Positions 16,886 through 25,613 of a stretch of 33,585 bases of DNA are shown piece by piece. A program made the position numbers and the translations under genes. Numbering within the stretch: position 1 is the first letter of the stretch; every line of letters starts with the position of its first letter. The notes below the pieces were generated by a model, which saw only the letters and a program-made list of their open reading frames with translations, was not told the DNA's origin and ran no database searches. Origin of the DNA: Muribaculaceae bacterium (GTDB lineage Bacteria; Bacteroidota; Bacteroidia; Bacteroidales; Muribaculaceae); contig JAGAYZ010000029.1 in the NCBI GenBank assembly GCA_017940245.1, positions 1 to 33,585 on the forward strand. Reading direction: 5' to 3'.

Positions 16886-17569
16886 TTATTTCTTCACAAA
16901 TTTGCTTATGGCTTTGAGCACCAGCGGTTCCATGACCGCATAGCCTGCCACGGTGGGATGCACGCCGTCGTCCGAATAGGCACTATTCAAGGCCTTGCCA
17001 GTGGAAACCATAGCCGAGTAATAGTCCACAAACGGGATTTTGTGCTTGGCGGCATAGGCACTCAACTCGGCGTTGAGGCGCTCCACCTTGCCGGTCACGT
17101 CGGTCACCGAGGGGTTCCAGGGAAATTGCGACGTCGGCAGCACCGAGGTCATAATCACCTTGATTTTGCTGGCCTGGGCCAGTTCCACCATAGAGATAAT
17201 GTGACCCAGTGTGGCTTGCTGGCTATAGGCACCCGTGTTCTCGGCGATGTCGTTGGTTCCGGCGTTGATGACCACCACCTTGGGATGCAAGTCGACCACG
17301 TCTTGGCGAAACCGCACCAGCATCTGGCTCGACGTCTGCCCCGAGATGCCACGGCCCACAAATCCGTTGGCGGTGAAAAACTCGGGATGCAGTTCCATCC
17401 AGTGCTCGGTGATGCTATTTCCCATAAACACTACTTTCACGCCCCGTGCGGCAACGTGTTCGCGCAACTGGGCATTGGCACTTTCATATCGCCGCAGCCC
17501 GGCCCAGTCGGGCTGTGCCATGATACTCATCGACAGCCATGCAGCCATAAATAATAAAAATTGTCTCAT
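16886..17569 (-). CDS. Secreted SGNH/GDSL-family hydrolase
   Basis: A 227-residue exported esterase or acetylhydrolase. The signal peptide ends IMA, leaving Gln as the first mature residue. SGNH blocks are visible in order: block I GNSITEHW (nucleophile Ser), block II GRGISGQTS, block III GTNDIAEN, and block V DGVHPTVAGY (Asp/His). Related Bacteroidales proteins deacetylate glycans or act on platelet-activating-factor-type lipids; the substrate here is unknown. The start is ATG 17569: a longer frame from TTG 17587 would begin at or before the expected transcription start, since the -7 element is at 17592-17599. First gene of the operon with the S41 protease and metG, driven by a heptad-repeat promoter. 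Confidence 0.9.
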   Translation of the reverse strand: MRQFLLFMAAWLSMSIMAQPDWAGLRRYESANAQLREHVAARGVKVVFMGNSITEHWMELHPEFFTANGFVGRGISGQTSSQMLVRFRQDVVDLHPKVVVINAGTNDIAENTGAYSQQATLGHIISMVELAQASKIKVIMTSVLPTSQFPWNPSVTDVTGKVERLNAELSAYAAKHKIPFVDYYSAMVSTGKALNSAYSDDGVHPTVAGYAVMEPLVLKAISKFVKK

Positions 17570-17591
17570 TGGTCCATAATTGTTCAAACTG

Positions 17592-17639
17592 CAAAATTAC
17601 TATTTAATTATGAATTAAGAATTAAGAATGATGAATTAT
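17592..17639 (-). promoter_or_regulatory. Heptad-repeat promoter cassette of the SGNH-S41-metG operon
   Basis: Minus strand: five 7-bp units (ATAATTC, ATCATTC, TTAATTC, TTAATTC, ATAATTA; 17605-17639), then 5 nt, then the -7 element TAATTTTG (17592-17599), then CAGTTTGAA. The same arrangement occurs at 22069 and 26688. Leader to the ATG is about 15-20 nt. Confidence 0.7.
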
Positions 17640-18117
17640 TTGTTCCGAGCACTTTAGAAGTGTACATTTATTGTCGCACGTCAAAATTTATTGGATAAGA
17701 GAGTCCAGAACACAAGCCTCTAATGATATTTATCACCATGAACAAGGTTAAAAAACATTAAAGACATCCTGCATAATGAGCCATCCAATTTCAAACTATA
17801 TACAAAAAACGGCAAAACAACTACGATTTTCCACCAACCGATTTTAATTATAAATCTTAAATCTCTTCGTAAGAGTTCTAAAAAATTGCAGGTCGCAAAA
17901 TTAGCATGAAAGTTTGAAAAGCCAAGCCACAATAGATGCGGATTGTGCTGTTTTTTTAAACAATTAACAACTATTCAAGATGCATATAAGAACCTTGCGC
18001 GCATATAGTTGCAAATCAGAATTAAATCCATTTAAAAGATTGAGATAGAGCGGGTTGTGGGTATTCTTTTTTAGAACTCTTACGAAAAGTTACAAATTAT
18101 AAATACATAACCGATTT
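17640..18117. other. AT-rich spacer without a convincing gene
   Basis: About 480 bp between divergent operons. A minus-strand 70-codon frame (17720-17932) has no family signature and is not called. A minus-strand -7-like TAATTTTG lies at 17896-17903 with no gene directly after it. For the plus-strand gene at 18118 the best upstream match is the imperfect TATAGTTG at 18004-18011. An inverted repeat pair is listed separately. Confidence 0.6.
17866..18086. repeat. 20-bp perfect inverted repeat pair, 181 bp apart
   Basis: TTCGTAAGAGTTCTAAAAAA at 17866-17885 recurs as its exact reverse complement at 18067-18086. Outside the arms the 9-bp word AACCGATTT occurs in direct orientation at 17836-17844 and 18109-18117. 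The interior has no open transposase. It could be a small non-autonomous element or two copies of a leader motif. Confidence 0.6.
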
Positions 18118-21100
18118 ATGACCAAAATTAAACGATTTGTCACCCTCTGGATGGTACTTTTGCTGGTGAGTGTGACATCAAAAGTGAAAGCTACGTTTTT
18201 CATCAATCCAACTGCATGTAATGATGCCTCACCTCGCTGGTATGCTTGGGCATGGGCCGATGATGAAGATGGCGAGTGGTTGACAGGCAACTCCGATGGT
18301 TCTTTAATTAGATTTGAAAATGGAGCTAAAACTCATGCCATTGTGGTGCGCATGAATCCATCTACTCCCAATCTACCCACATGGGATGCCGAGTGGAACC
18401 GAGTGCAATTAGACGATATACTGGAGCATGACCGCTGCACCTTTGTGCTGACTGGGTTCTTTGGTGGCAACATGACAGGCGCATGGACGCAACCCACCAT
18501 CGCCGAAAACGGAAAACCTGTTTGGCAACAAACCGACGCCAGCGCATCAAACTACATCGACAATCGCCGTGCCTTAACAGGCCGTCACTGCATGGTGAAC
18601 AAGCTCATCAATGTGGTAGGTGTGGGCAGCTGGATTGCCGATTTAAATAATCTGGTGGACGAAGACCTGAATAATTACGCCACATTTCCGAAGATTGTGG
18701 ATGCCACAGTGGGAGTGTCGCCCATTACCAGCGTTCGTGATACCAAAAATCATTATGCCGCCGGAACCACAGCAGGCTTTACGCTTGTGGCAGGGTCTGG
18801 AGCCAGCTTGCTAGATTTGGATATAGTAAGTGCCTTTGCCATCACATTCTATCTAGAAGGCCAACTGGTGCAAACCGTACCGGTCCAAACCGGACAGAAT
18901 GCCGGTGGTGTGGGGTTGTCGTTGATAACCATTCCCGGATCGAGCGATGTGAGTATCGATTTGAGTGCCACTGCACCTGCCGAGTTTGACGAAATCGCGC
19001 TTTTCCCGAGCGGTGGCGTGGATTTGAGCGCCATCACCTCTACAAAAATCAAGTATGCATTTGTGGGCGATTATGTCATGAACACCATCACCGAGACATC
19101 CATGCAGACCTATGCTGCCGCACACGGGCGGTTACCCTTCAGTCTAGACCAAGGTTCAAAACAGCGCCAGGAAGGTAATTCACTTGTTGTTAACGGCACG
19201 GAAACCGGCTATTGGGTAGGTAGCGACCTCATTAATGATGATCTTACCGATGGCGTGGCATGGGGCGTTCTGTCGATTGGTACAGCTCTGGATTGCCGCG
19301 TGGGAGCTGCCCCCAACCGCAGTGATCCTGACCAAAGCATGCCCTTCAAAAAAGGCTCCACAGTGGGATTTATGTATGGTAATGGTTCTGTTCTTAAATT
19401 ACCGGTAGGCAAGAGTGTGGTCATTAAACTCTACAAAGGCGAATGGGTGCAAAAATCCAGCGTTCTGTGGGGAACCTATTATGAATATGAACAGACCGAA
19501 GTGCAAAGCGAGACAGTGAACGCCAACGTACTGAGCCTGAGCCTCATCAGTGGAGGACTGCAGCAAGCCACCATAACGGCAAAAGAAGATTTCTCGCATG
19601 CCCGCATCACATTCCCCACCGGATTGACCATCGACGTGGGAGGAACGAAGGCTTATTACGCTTTTGTGTGCGACCCTGCCGACGTGGAGCATCAGTGCGA
19701 CCTCATGCTCAGCGCCAATGCCAATCTGTGCACTAGCAAGGAAGAATACCAACTTACCGCCAATGGCGGAATACCAGTTACTTGGAGCATTTACTCGCAA
19801 CCTGCCGGAGCTAGTGCCTCGGTCAGTGTCGACGGCTTGCTCACTGGCATGACCGTGGAAGGCGATTACATCGTGGAAGCCACTGCTGCCGATGGCTGTT
19901 CCGACATTGTGCGCGTCACCTACGGGCTGATGCAAAGTTCTCCTTGCGACAATCCCATCCAAAACGACATCAATCACCCCGCCTATGTTCTCAGCGACCG
20001 TGTGCCTGGCGACGGTGGCTCATTAATCAACATCAACGGATATCTTGATGACAGTGAAAACATACTCAATACTTCGCTCGACGACTATGCCACCTACAGC
20101 AATGTGCTTAACGCCACAGTTGTGGAGAATCTACCCATCGTGGGCATCAAGAAAACGACGGGCAACATTAGCGATGGCACTAACGAACGTCGCATCGGAT
20201 TTGTAGTGGAGAGCAAATCTACGGGGCTGGGGCTGGACGCCATTGACTTGTTCAACATTCGCACCTATAAAAATGGCGTTGAAACCTATAGTCACCTGAT
20301 TAGCGAAAATAATGCTGTTAAACTCAAGCTCATCGGCAGCAACAAGTTACAGAAGTTGCGCTTTGCCATCACTGTTCCTGCCGACGTTGAATTTGATGAA
20401 TTTGTACTGTGGAAAAGCGGTGTGCTGGATCTGACAATTGATCGCTTCAACATCTATTATGCATTCGACGAGGTCGTTGATGACGCCGACGGATTGAACA
20501 CCTGCATCGACCCTCTAGGATGCGACGGCACGCTGCTCTCACCCAATACCGGAGCAACGCTTAACAGTTCCGAAATTCAGTTTGCTGGTGCCATCAATGT
20601 CGCCAACGTGATCGATAACCTCAGTTTTCTGGTCGACGATAAAATCGAAACTGGAGTGAGCATTACAAACACCGTGTCACTGGGCAATGGCGTGGTACTG
20701 GCTATCGACCTGGGGCGCGTTTATACACCCAGTCAGCAAGTAGGCATAGTGGTAGATCAAAAAACCTATTTAGCCGGTGTGAAAGCCGGTAGTTGGGTGA
20801 CGATAAAGACCTATCTCGATGGTGTGGAGCAACAAAGCCAAAGCGACTGGAGCGTGCTGGGCGTGAACGCCATTGGCTACGGCGACAAGAGTTTCATCTT
20901 CATGAATCCCACCACCGACTATGACGAGGTGCGCATCACCATTGCCAGCATTGCCAACGTGCTGAACGTAGATCAAAAATATTACGGAATTTTCATTCGC
21001 GATGACTATGACCGCGATGGTATTCCCGACTGCCACGACGATGATTCGTGCGTGGATGAATACACACTCGACGAAGAAGCGACCGTGCTCCAGAAACCAC

Positions 21101-21891
21101 AAGACTATCCCAACGGAAATCTTGCTCTACATCGCTCGTTCATTCTGGGCGACTGGAACAATATCGTGCTGCCAGTCAGTCTCACCTGGCTGCAACTGCG
21201 CAATGCGTTCGGCAATCAAGTGGAACTAGCCAAGCCATCTGAAATTTATAACTTCAACAATCAATTCACCGTGATGGTTTATGACCCCATGCATGAGGGA
21301 ATGGACGAGGACGTGGCTCTGGAAGCCTGCCAGTATTATCTTATCAAACCACACAAACAGGCCGACATGCTGGCTGGTGAACAATATGCCGCACTAGATG
21401 GCAACACCATCAATGGTCCTGTGTACTTCATTCCGGGTGTGACATATATGCGCAGCGTGGGAGAAAAGCCTCTGGAGGTGCAGGACTTGGTGATGCGCGG
21501 CACGCAGCAGAACGCGCCAGCTCGCGCTTTAGGCGTCAACGACACCAATGAGAATATGGTTAAAATCCATGGCTCACAGGTCTATCTCGACGGTGAAGTG
21601 AATGATAAGGTGCCTGCCGGCAATTATCTATATGCCTCACAAAACAGACTGGATTGTGTGTCGGAAGATTCCGAAATGCTCGGATTCCGCTACTATATTG
21701 AAAACCTAACCGACAAACCGTTAATACATGGCCAGGATGTAATCACTGCCGTACAAGAACTGCGCATCGAGAATGACACGCATAAGGGGGTCTTCACCAT
21801 TGATGGCCGTCCCTTGAAGGCCGATACCAGCGCCTTGCCGGCTGGAGTATATATCGTCAACGGTAAGAAATGTGTTATTGGCAGGCGTTAA
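18118..21891 (+). CDS. Large secreted multi-domain surface protein with C-terminal sorting-like domain
   Basis: 1257 residues, not assigned to a named family as a whole. A signal peptide (about 1-25) is followed by a domain (about 26-125) resembling the starch-binding CBM26-like modules of Bacteroidales (VVRMNPSTPNLPTWDAEWNR). Four related 160-200-residue beta-rich units end near 315, 518, 785 and 958, each closing with an aromatic pattern such as KYAFV, YYAFV, YYAFD or YYGIF; three carry a D-N-YAT or comparable opening. An Ig-like insert lies at about 520-605, and a calcium-type DRDGIPDCHDDDSC motif near 963-976. The last 35 residues (TIDGRPLKAD, LPAGVYIVNGKK) look like the C-terminal sorting domain of Bacteroidetes secreted proteins (type IX-like). 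A role in glycan binding or adhesion is inferred. It appears more AT-rich than its neighbours and has its own terminator. Confidence 0.8.
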   Translation: MTKIKRFVTLWMVLLLVSVTSKVKATFFINPTACNDASPRWYAWAWADDEDGEWLTGNSDGSLIRFENGAKTHAIVVRMNPSTPNLPTWDAEWNRVQLDDILEHDRCTFVLTGFFGGNMTGAWTQPTIAENGKPVWQQTDASASNYIDNRRALTGRHCMVNKLINVVGVGSWIADLNNLVDEDLNNYATFPKIVDATVGVSPITSVRDTKNHYAAGTTAGFTLVAGSGASLLDLDIVSAFAITFYLEGQLVQTVPVQTGQNAGGVGLSLITIPGSSDVSIDLSATAPAEFDEIALFPSGGVDLSAITSTKIKYAFVGDYVMNTITETSMQTYAAAHGRLPFSLDQGSKQRQEGNSLVVNGTETGYWVGSDLINDDLTDGVAWGVLSIGTALDCRVGAAPNRSDPDQSMPFKKGSTVGFMYGNGSVLKLPVGKSVVIKLYKGEWVQKSSVLWGTYYEYEQTEVQSETVNANVLSLSLISGGLQQATITAKEDFSHARITFPTGLTIDVGGTKAYYAFVCDPADVEHQCDLMLSANANLCTSKEEYQLTANGGIPVTWSIYSQPAGASASVSVDGLLTGMTVEGDYIVEATAADGCSDIVRVTYGLMQSSPCDNPIQNDINHPAYVLSDRVPGDGGSLININGYLDDSENILNTSLDDYATYSNVLNATVVENLPIVGIKKTTGNISDGTNERRIGFVVESKSTGLGLDAIDLFNIRTYKNGVETYSHLISENNAVKLKLIGSNKLQKLRFAITVPADVEFDEFVLWKSGVLDLTIDRFNIYYAFDEVVDDADGLNTCIDPLGCDGTLLSPNTGATLNSSEIQFAGAINVANVIDNLSFLVDDKIETGVSITNTVSLGNGVVLAIDLGRVYTPSQQVGIVVDQKTYLAGVKAGSWVTIKTYLDGVEQQSQSDWSVLGVNAIGYGDKSFIFMNPTTDYDEVRITIASIANVLNVDQKYYGIFIRDDYDRDGIPDCHDDDSCVDEYTLDEEATVLQKPQDYPNGNLALHRSFILGDWNNIVLPVSLTWLQLRNAFGNQVELAKPSEIYNFNNQFTVMVYDPMHEGMDEDVALEACQYYLIKPHKQADMLAGEQYAALDGNTINGPVYFIPGVTYMRSVGEKPLEVQDLVMRGTQQNAPARALGVNDTNENMVKIHGSQVYLDGEVNDKVPAGNYLYASQNRLDCVSEDSEMLGFRYYIENLTDKPLIHGQDVITAVQELRIENDTHKGVFTIDGRPLKADTSALPAGVYIVNGKKCVIGRR

Positions 21892-21923
21892 GCCGTAAAA
21901 CATAAGTTTATTTCTATATACTG

Positions 21924-21961
21924 AGCCTTCCTGCCCGTGATGGGTCGGAAGGCTTTTTTTA
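21924..21961 (+). terminator. Rho-independent terminator of the 1257-residue protein gene
   Basis: AGCCTTCC pairs with GGAAGGCT, with an inner CCC/GGG around GTGAT, followed by eight T. It begins 32 bp after the stop codon. Confidence 0.92.
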
Positions 21962-22030
21962 TGACATGAGATGGGAAAGTGAAAAATCGGCTGCTACTCG
22001 CCTGACGCACCACAGCACAATTTCACACAA

Positions 22031-22050
22031 TTGGACGTAATTGGACGTAA
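22031..22050. repeat. Two tandem copies of TTGGACGTAA
   Basis: Exact 10-bp direct repeat, 19 bp upstream of the heptad array of the next operon. It may be a regulator site or chance. Confidence 0.5.
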
Positions 22051-22068
22051 TTTTCGATGTCGAATCAA

Positions 22069-22116
22069 ATAATTCATCATTCTTAATTCTTAATTCATAA
22101 TTAATTACTATCTTTG
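22069..22116 (+). promoter_or_regulatory. Heptad-repeat promoter cassette of the LRR-radical SAM operon
   Basis: Five 7-bp units (22069-22103) in the same order as at 17605-17639, then 5 nt, then the -7 element TATCTTTG (22109-22116), then CCAGTTGAA. The implied leader is about 25 nt. Confidence 0.7.
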
Positions 22117-22146
22117 CCAGTTGAATGGAAAAATAACGATTAATCT

Positions 22147-23469
22147 ATGAAGAAAATATCGCTTAATAATAAATGGTGCCAGGCAGCACTGGCCTTCTTG
22201 TGCTGCGCATGGATGGGCATTTTCACGGCCCAGGCCTACGATGTGCTGGCCGACGGCATCGCCTATAACATCAATCCCGACAGCAGCTCGCTCACGGTGA
22301 CCTACACACAACTGCCCGGCAACTACGAAGGGCTCACGAGTGCCATCGTCCCGGCCACAGTGACCATAGGGGAAAAAAACTATCAGGTGACTGCACTGGG
22401 CGACTATGCCTTCTATGGTTGTGAGTCGCTGACTACGGTGGTGCTTCCCGAATCTATTTCGAAAATTGGCGACCGGGCACTGGCTCAGTGCGCCGCACTG
22501 GACTCGATCAGCGTGGATGAAAACAATTTCATCTTCGACTCGCGAGGCGGCTGCAATGCGGTAATTGAGAGCAACTGGGGTCGGCTCATGGCCGGGTGCC
22601 ACAAGACGACCATTGCCAATGGCGTGTATGAAATCTGCGCCTATGCTTTTGCCGGCAGCAACAGACTCACAGCCATTGACATTCCCTACTGGGTAGAAAA
22701 AATAGGCTACGAGGCCTTCGCCGGAACCGCTCTGGAGACCGTAGAGCTGCCGGCCTACCTGCTAGAACTGGGCTACCGCGCATTTGCACAGTGTCCCAAC
22801 CTGGCCCAAATCACCGTCGACGAGCGCAACGAGAAATATGACTCGCGCGACAGCTGCAACGCCGTCGTCGAGACATCCACCGGCACACTGGTGGCCGGCT
22901 GCAAAGCCACAGCGATACCTTCTACGGTAGAAAAAATTGGTTATGAGGCCTTCAGCGGCTGCGCCGGACTGACAGAACTGGTCATTCCCGACTCGGTGAA
23001 CACCATCGGGCACTATGCTTTCCGCGACGCTCCCGACCTGCAAGTGGTCGACATTCCCACCACGGCAAACACATTTGGCGACCGCGCCTTCGGCGGCTGC
23101 ACAGGTCTGAAGAAGGTCTATGCGCGACTGCGCACGCCCGAAACAGGCAGTTACTACGCACTCTCCACTTTCCAGGGGGTCCCTGTTACCACATGCCTGC
23201 TGCTGGTAGATGCCGACTTGATTGAGACTTATCGCGTCACCGCGCCGTGGAAAGACTTCCTCATGATCCAAGACATGGACCACGACTATATCATTGGCGA
23301 CGTCACCGGCGACGGTAAGGTGGATGTGGCCGACGTGAACGCCATCATCAACATCATTCTCAAGAACAAGACGCAAGATGATTATCCCGGCATTGCCGAC
23401 ATTGACGGCAACGGGATAGTGGACGTGAGCGATGTGAACATGGTCATCAACATCATTCTCAAGGCGTAG
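22147..23469 (+). CDS. Secreted BspA-like LRR protein with C-terminal dockerin-like pair
   Basis: 440 residues. A signal peptide precedes the sequence FTAQAYDV; cleavage after FTA would again expose Gln. LRR_5/BspA repeats run about 70-350 (LTTVVLPESISKIGDRAL, LTELVIPDSVNTIGHYAF), interrupted by two related inserts with the pattern (F/Y)DSR..CNAV(I/V)E and AGCK/H. A dockerin-like pair closes the protein at about 383-440 (DVTGDGKVDVAD, DIDGNGIVDVSD; the second has Asn in the fifth ligand position). It is shorter than, but clearly the same architecture as, the protein encoded at 5283. It is the first gene of an operon: its stop TAG shares one base with the GTG start of the radical SAM gene, suggesting translational coupling. 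Confidence 0.88.
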   Translation: MKKISLNNKWCQAALAFLCCAWMGIFTAQAYDVLADGIAYNINPDSSSLTVTYTQLPGNYEGLTSAIVPATVTIGEKNYQVTALGDYAFYGCESLTTVVLPESISKIGDRALAQCAALDSISVDENNFIFDSRGGCNAVIESNWGRLMAGCHKTTIANGVYEICAYAFAGSNRLTAIDIPYWVEKIGYEAFAGTALETVELPAYLLELGYRAFAQCPNLAQITVDERNEKYDSRDSCNAVVETSTGTLVAGCKATAIPSTVEKIGYEAFSGCAGLTELVIPDSVNTIGHYAFRDAPDLQVVDIPTTANTFGDRAFGGCTGLKKVYARLRTPETGSYYALSTFQGVPVTTCLLLVDADLIETYRVTAPWKDFLMIQDMDHDYIIGDVTGDGKVDVADVNAIINIILKNKTQDDYPGIADIDGNGIVDVSDVNMVINIILKA

Positions 23470-24467
23470 TGAACCCCACCGACGCTTCCATCATCCTCAC
23501 CTACCGGTGCCCCATGCACTGCCAGATGTGCAACATCTGGGCCAACCCCACCGTGGCCAGTGAGGAAATCACCCCCCAAGACCTGGAAAAACTGCCACGG
23601 CTCAAGTTCATCAACTTGACGGGCGGCGAGCCCTTTGTGCGCGATGACTTGGAAGACATCGTGCGTGTGTGCTACAAGCGCGCTCCGCGCATCGTGATCT
23701 CCACATCGGGCTGGCTCGAAGACAGGGTCATTGCGCTGGCGCAGAAGTTTCCGCACATCGGTATCCGAATCAGCATCGAGGGATTGTCGCGCAAAAATGA
23801 TGAACTGCGCGGCCGCGACGGCGGTTTCGACCGCGGTCTGCGCACATTGCTCACCCTGCAGCAGATGGGCGTGAAAGACATTGGTTTCGGCTGCACCGTT
23901 TCCAACCACAACAGTTCCGACATGCTGGCCCTGTACCAACTTGCAAAATCGCTGGGACTGGAATTTGCCACCGCAGCTTTCCACAACTCTTTCTACTTCC
24001 ACAAGCACGATAACGTCATTACCAATCGCGAACAGGTGGTGAGCGACTTCACCACGCTCATCAACCGGCAGTTGCGCGAGCACCACCCCAAGTCGTGGTT
24101 CCGCGCCTACTTCAACATGGGACTGGTGAGATATGTCAACGGAGGCCGTCGCTTGCTGCCCTGCGAGGCAGGAACGATGAATTTCTTCGTCGACCCCTGG
24201 GGAGAAGTGTGGCCATGCAACGGACTTGAGGAGAAATACTGGCAGCAATCGATGGGCAACCTGCGCACGGCTACCGACTTCGACACCCTGTGGAACAGCG
24301 AGCAGGCACGTCAAGTGCGAGAAAAGGTGCAGTCATGCCCCAAGCAGTGCTGGATGGTGGGCACCGCATCGCCAGTCATGCACAAATACATCACCAAGCC
24401 CGCCGCATGGGTCTTGCGCAACAAGTGGCGCTCGCTGCGCGGACTGGATGCCGAGCTCATTTCCTAA
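23469..24467 (+). CDS. Radical SAM protein with SPASM-like C-terminal domain
   Basis: A 332-residue cytoplasmic enzyme. Cys14, 18 and 21 form the CxxxCxxC motif binding the S-adenosylmethionine cluster (CPMHCQMC), and LTGGEPF at 50-56 is the SAM-binding GGEP motif. The C-terminal third has further cysteines in LLPCEAG, WPCNG and SCPKQCW, typical of SPASM/twitch auxiliary-cluster domains. Such enzymes modify peptides, proteins or sugars; the substrate here is unknown. Start is the GTG at 23469, overlapping the previous stop as TAGTG; any later start would remove the cluster motif. It is followed 30 bp later by two glycosyltransferase genes, so action on a glycan precursor or on the upstream secreted protein are both conceivable. 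Confidence 0.9.
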   Translation: MNPTDASIILTYRCPMHCQMCNIWANPTVASEEITPQDLEKLPRLKFINLTGGEPFVRDDLEDIVRVCYKRAPRIVISTSGWLEDRVIALAQKFPHIGIRISIEGLSRKNDELRGRDGGFDRGLRTLLTLQQMGVKDIGFGCTVSNHNSSDMLALYQLAKSLGLEFATAAFHNSFYFHKHDNVITNREQVVSDFTTLINRQLREHHPKSWFRAYFNMGLVRYVNGGRRLLPCEAGTMNFFVDPWGEVWPCNGLEEKYWQQSMGNLRTATDFDTLWNSEQARQVREKVQSCPKQCWMVGTASPVMHKYITKPAAWVLRNKWRSLRGLDAELIS

Positions 24468-24497
24468 TCATCATTATTAAAAAATATATTCCACGTC

Positions 24498-25613
24498 ATG
24501 AACATGTGCATTGCGGTCACCGGCACTCGTGGCATCCCCGACATTCCCGGAGGTGTGGAAACGCACTGCCAGCAACTCTATCCACGGCTAGTGGCGATGG
24601 GTTGCGACGTGACAGTGATGCGCCGCTCATGCTACGTTCCGGCCGACACCTCGCCATCTTTTTACCGGGGTGTCATGCTCCTGGACATCTACGCACCACG
24701 ACGCAAGAGCCTAGAAGCCATTGTGCACACGTTTCTCGCCGTGATCAAAGCCCGGATGATGAACGCCGACGTAGTGCACATCCACGCTGCCGGACCATCG
24801 CTCATCACCCCCGTGGCCCGATTGCTGGGCTTGAAGGTGGTGTGCACCAATCATGGCCCCGACTACGAGCGCGCCAAGTGGGGACGGCTGGCACGGGCCA
24901 TGATACGCATGGGCGAGTGGTGCCAAGCGCGTTGGGCACACCGCATCATCGCCATCAGCCCGGCCATCGTGGACACATTGCGCACCCGCTATGGCCGCAC
25001 ACAAGGCGTAACGCTCATCCCTAACGGCGTGGACACTCCTGCGCCATGCCACCGCACCGACTTCCTGGAACAGCACGGCATCGTGCCGGGACACTATGTG
25101 CTGGCAGTGGCGCGATTGGTGCCCGAAAAACGACTCCACTTGCTCGTGGAGGCTTTCCGGCAGTCACACTTGCCCGATGTGCAACTCGTCATTGCCGGCG
25201 ATGCCGACCACGACGATGACTATAGCCGGCAACTCAAGCAACAGGCACGGCAAGCCGGAGCCATACTCACAGGCTATGTAACGGGTGAACCGCTGCGCCA
25301 GCTATGGGCCGCCGCGCGCCTGTTTGTTCTGCCATCGTCACACGAAGGGCTGCCCATCTCGTTGCTGGAAGCCATGTCGTGGCATCGCGACGTGCTCGTG
25401 AGCGACATCGCCGCATGCCGACTGCCGGAACTTAGTGCCGACGATTTTTTTGCCACCGATCAAATGGACGAACTCATTGCGGCATTGCGGCGCAAACTCG
25501 CCACAGAGTGTCCCGAAAGGCACTACAACCTGGCGGCCTACGACTGGGACCGCATCGCCAGCGACACCATCGAAGTCTATCAACAGTTACTCAGCCAGCG
25601 CAATAAACCATGA
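24498..25613 (+). CDS. Family 4 glycosyltransferase (GT-B)
   Basis: A 371-residue cytoplasmic or membrane-associated retaining glycosyltransferase. The N-terminal glycine-rich loop GTRGIPDIPGGVETH is of the type seen in rhamnosyl- and mannosyltransferases of O-antigen clusters. The C-terminal domain has LIPNGVD, the VARLVPEKR segment and the GT4 nucleotide-sugar motif SSHEGLPISLLEAM (E-x7-E). Sugar specificity cannot be read from the sequence. It follows the radical SAM gene after 30 bp and overlaps the next glycosyltransferase by 4 bp (ATGA), so the two are likely translated together and may act in sequence on one glycan. Confidence 0.93.
   Translation: MNMCIAVTGTRGIPDIPGGVETHCQQLYPRLVAMGCDVTVMRRSCYVPADTSPSFYRGVMLLDIYAPRRKSLEAIVHTFLAVIKARMMNADVVHIHAAGPSLITPVARLLGLKVVCTNHGPDYERAKWGRLARAMIRMGEWCQARWAHRIIAISPAIVDTLRTRYGRTQGVTLIPNGVDTPAPCHRTDFLEQHGIVPGHYVLAVARLVPEKRLHLLVEAFRQSHLPDVQLVIAGDADHDDDYSRQLKQQARQAGAILTGYVTGEPLRQLWAAARLFVLPSSHEGLPISLLEAMSWHRDVLVSDIAACRLPELSADDFFATDQMDELIAALRRKLATECPERHYNLAAYDWDRIASDTIEVYQQLLSQRNKP

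Noticed and set aside
17570-17587. A TTG start at 17587 extending the SGNH hydrolase by six codons.
   Set aside because: It would begin at the predicted transcription start; ATG 17569 gives a normal signal peptide.
17720-17932. A 70-codon minus-strand frame in the AT-rich spacer, with a -7-like element inside it.
   Set aside because: No family signature, the promoter-like motif lies within the frame, and part of it is just the inverted-repeat arm.
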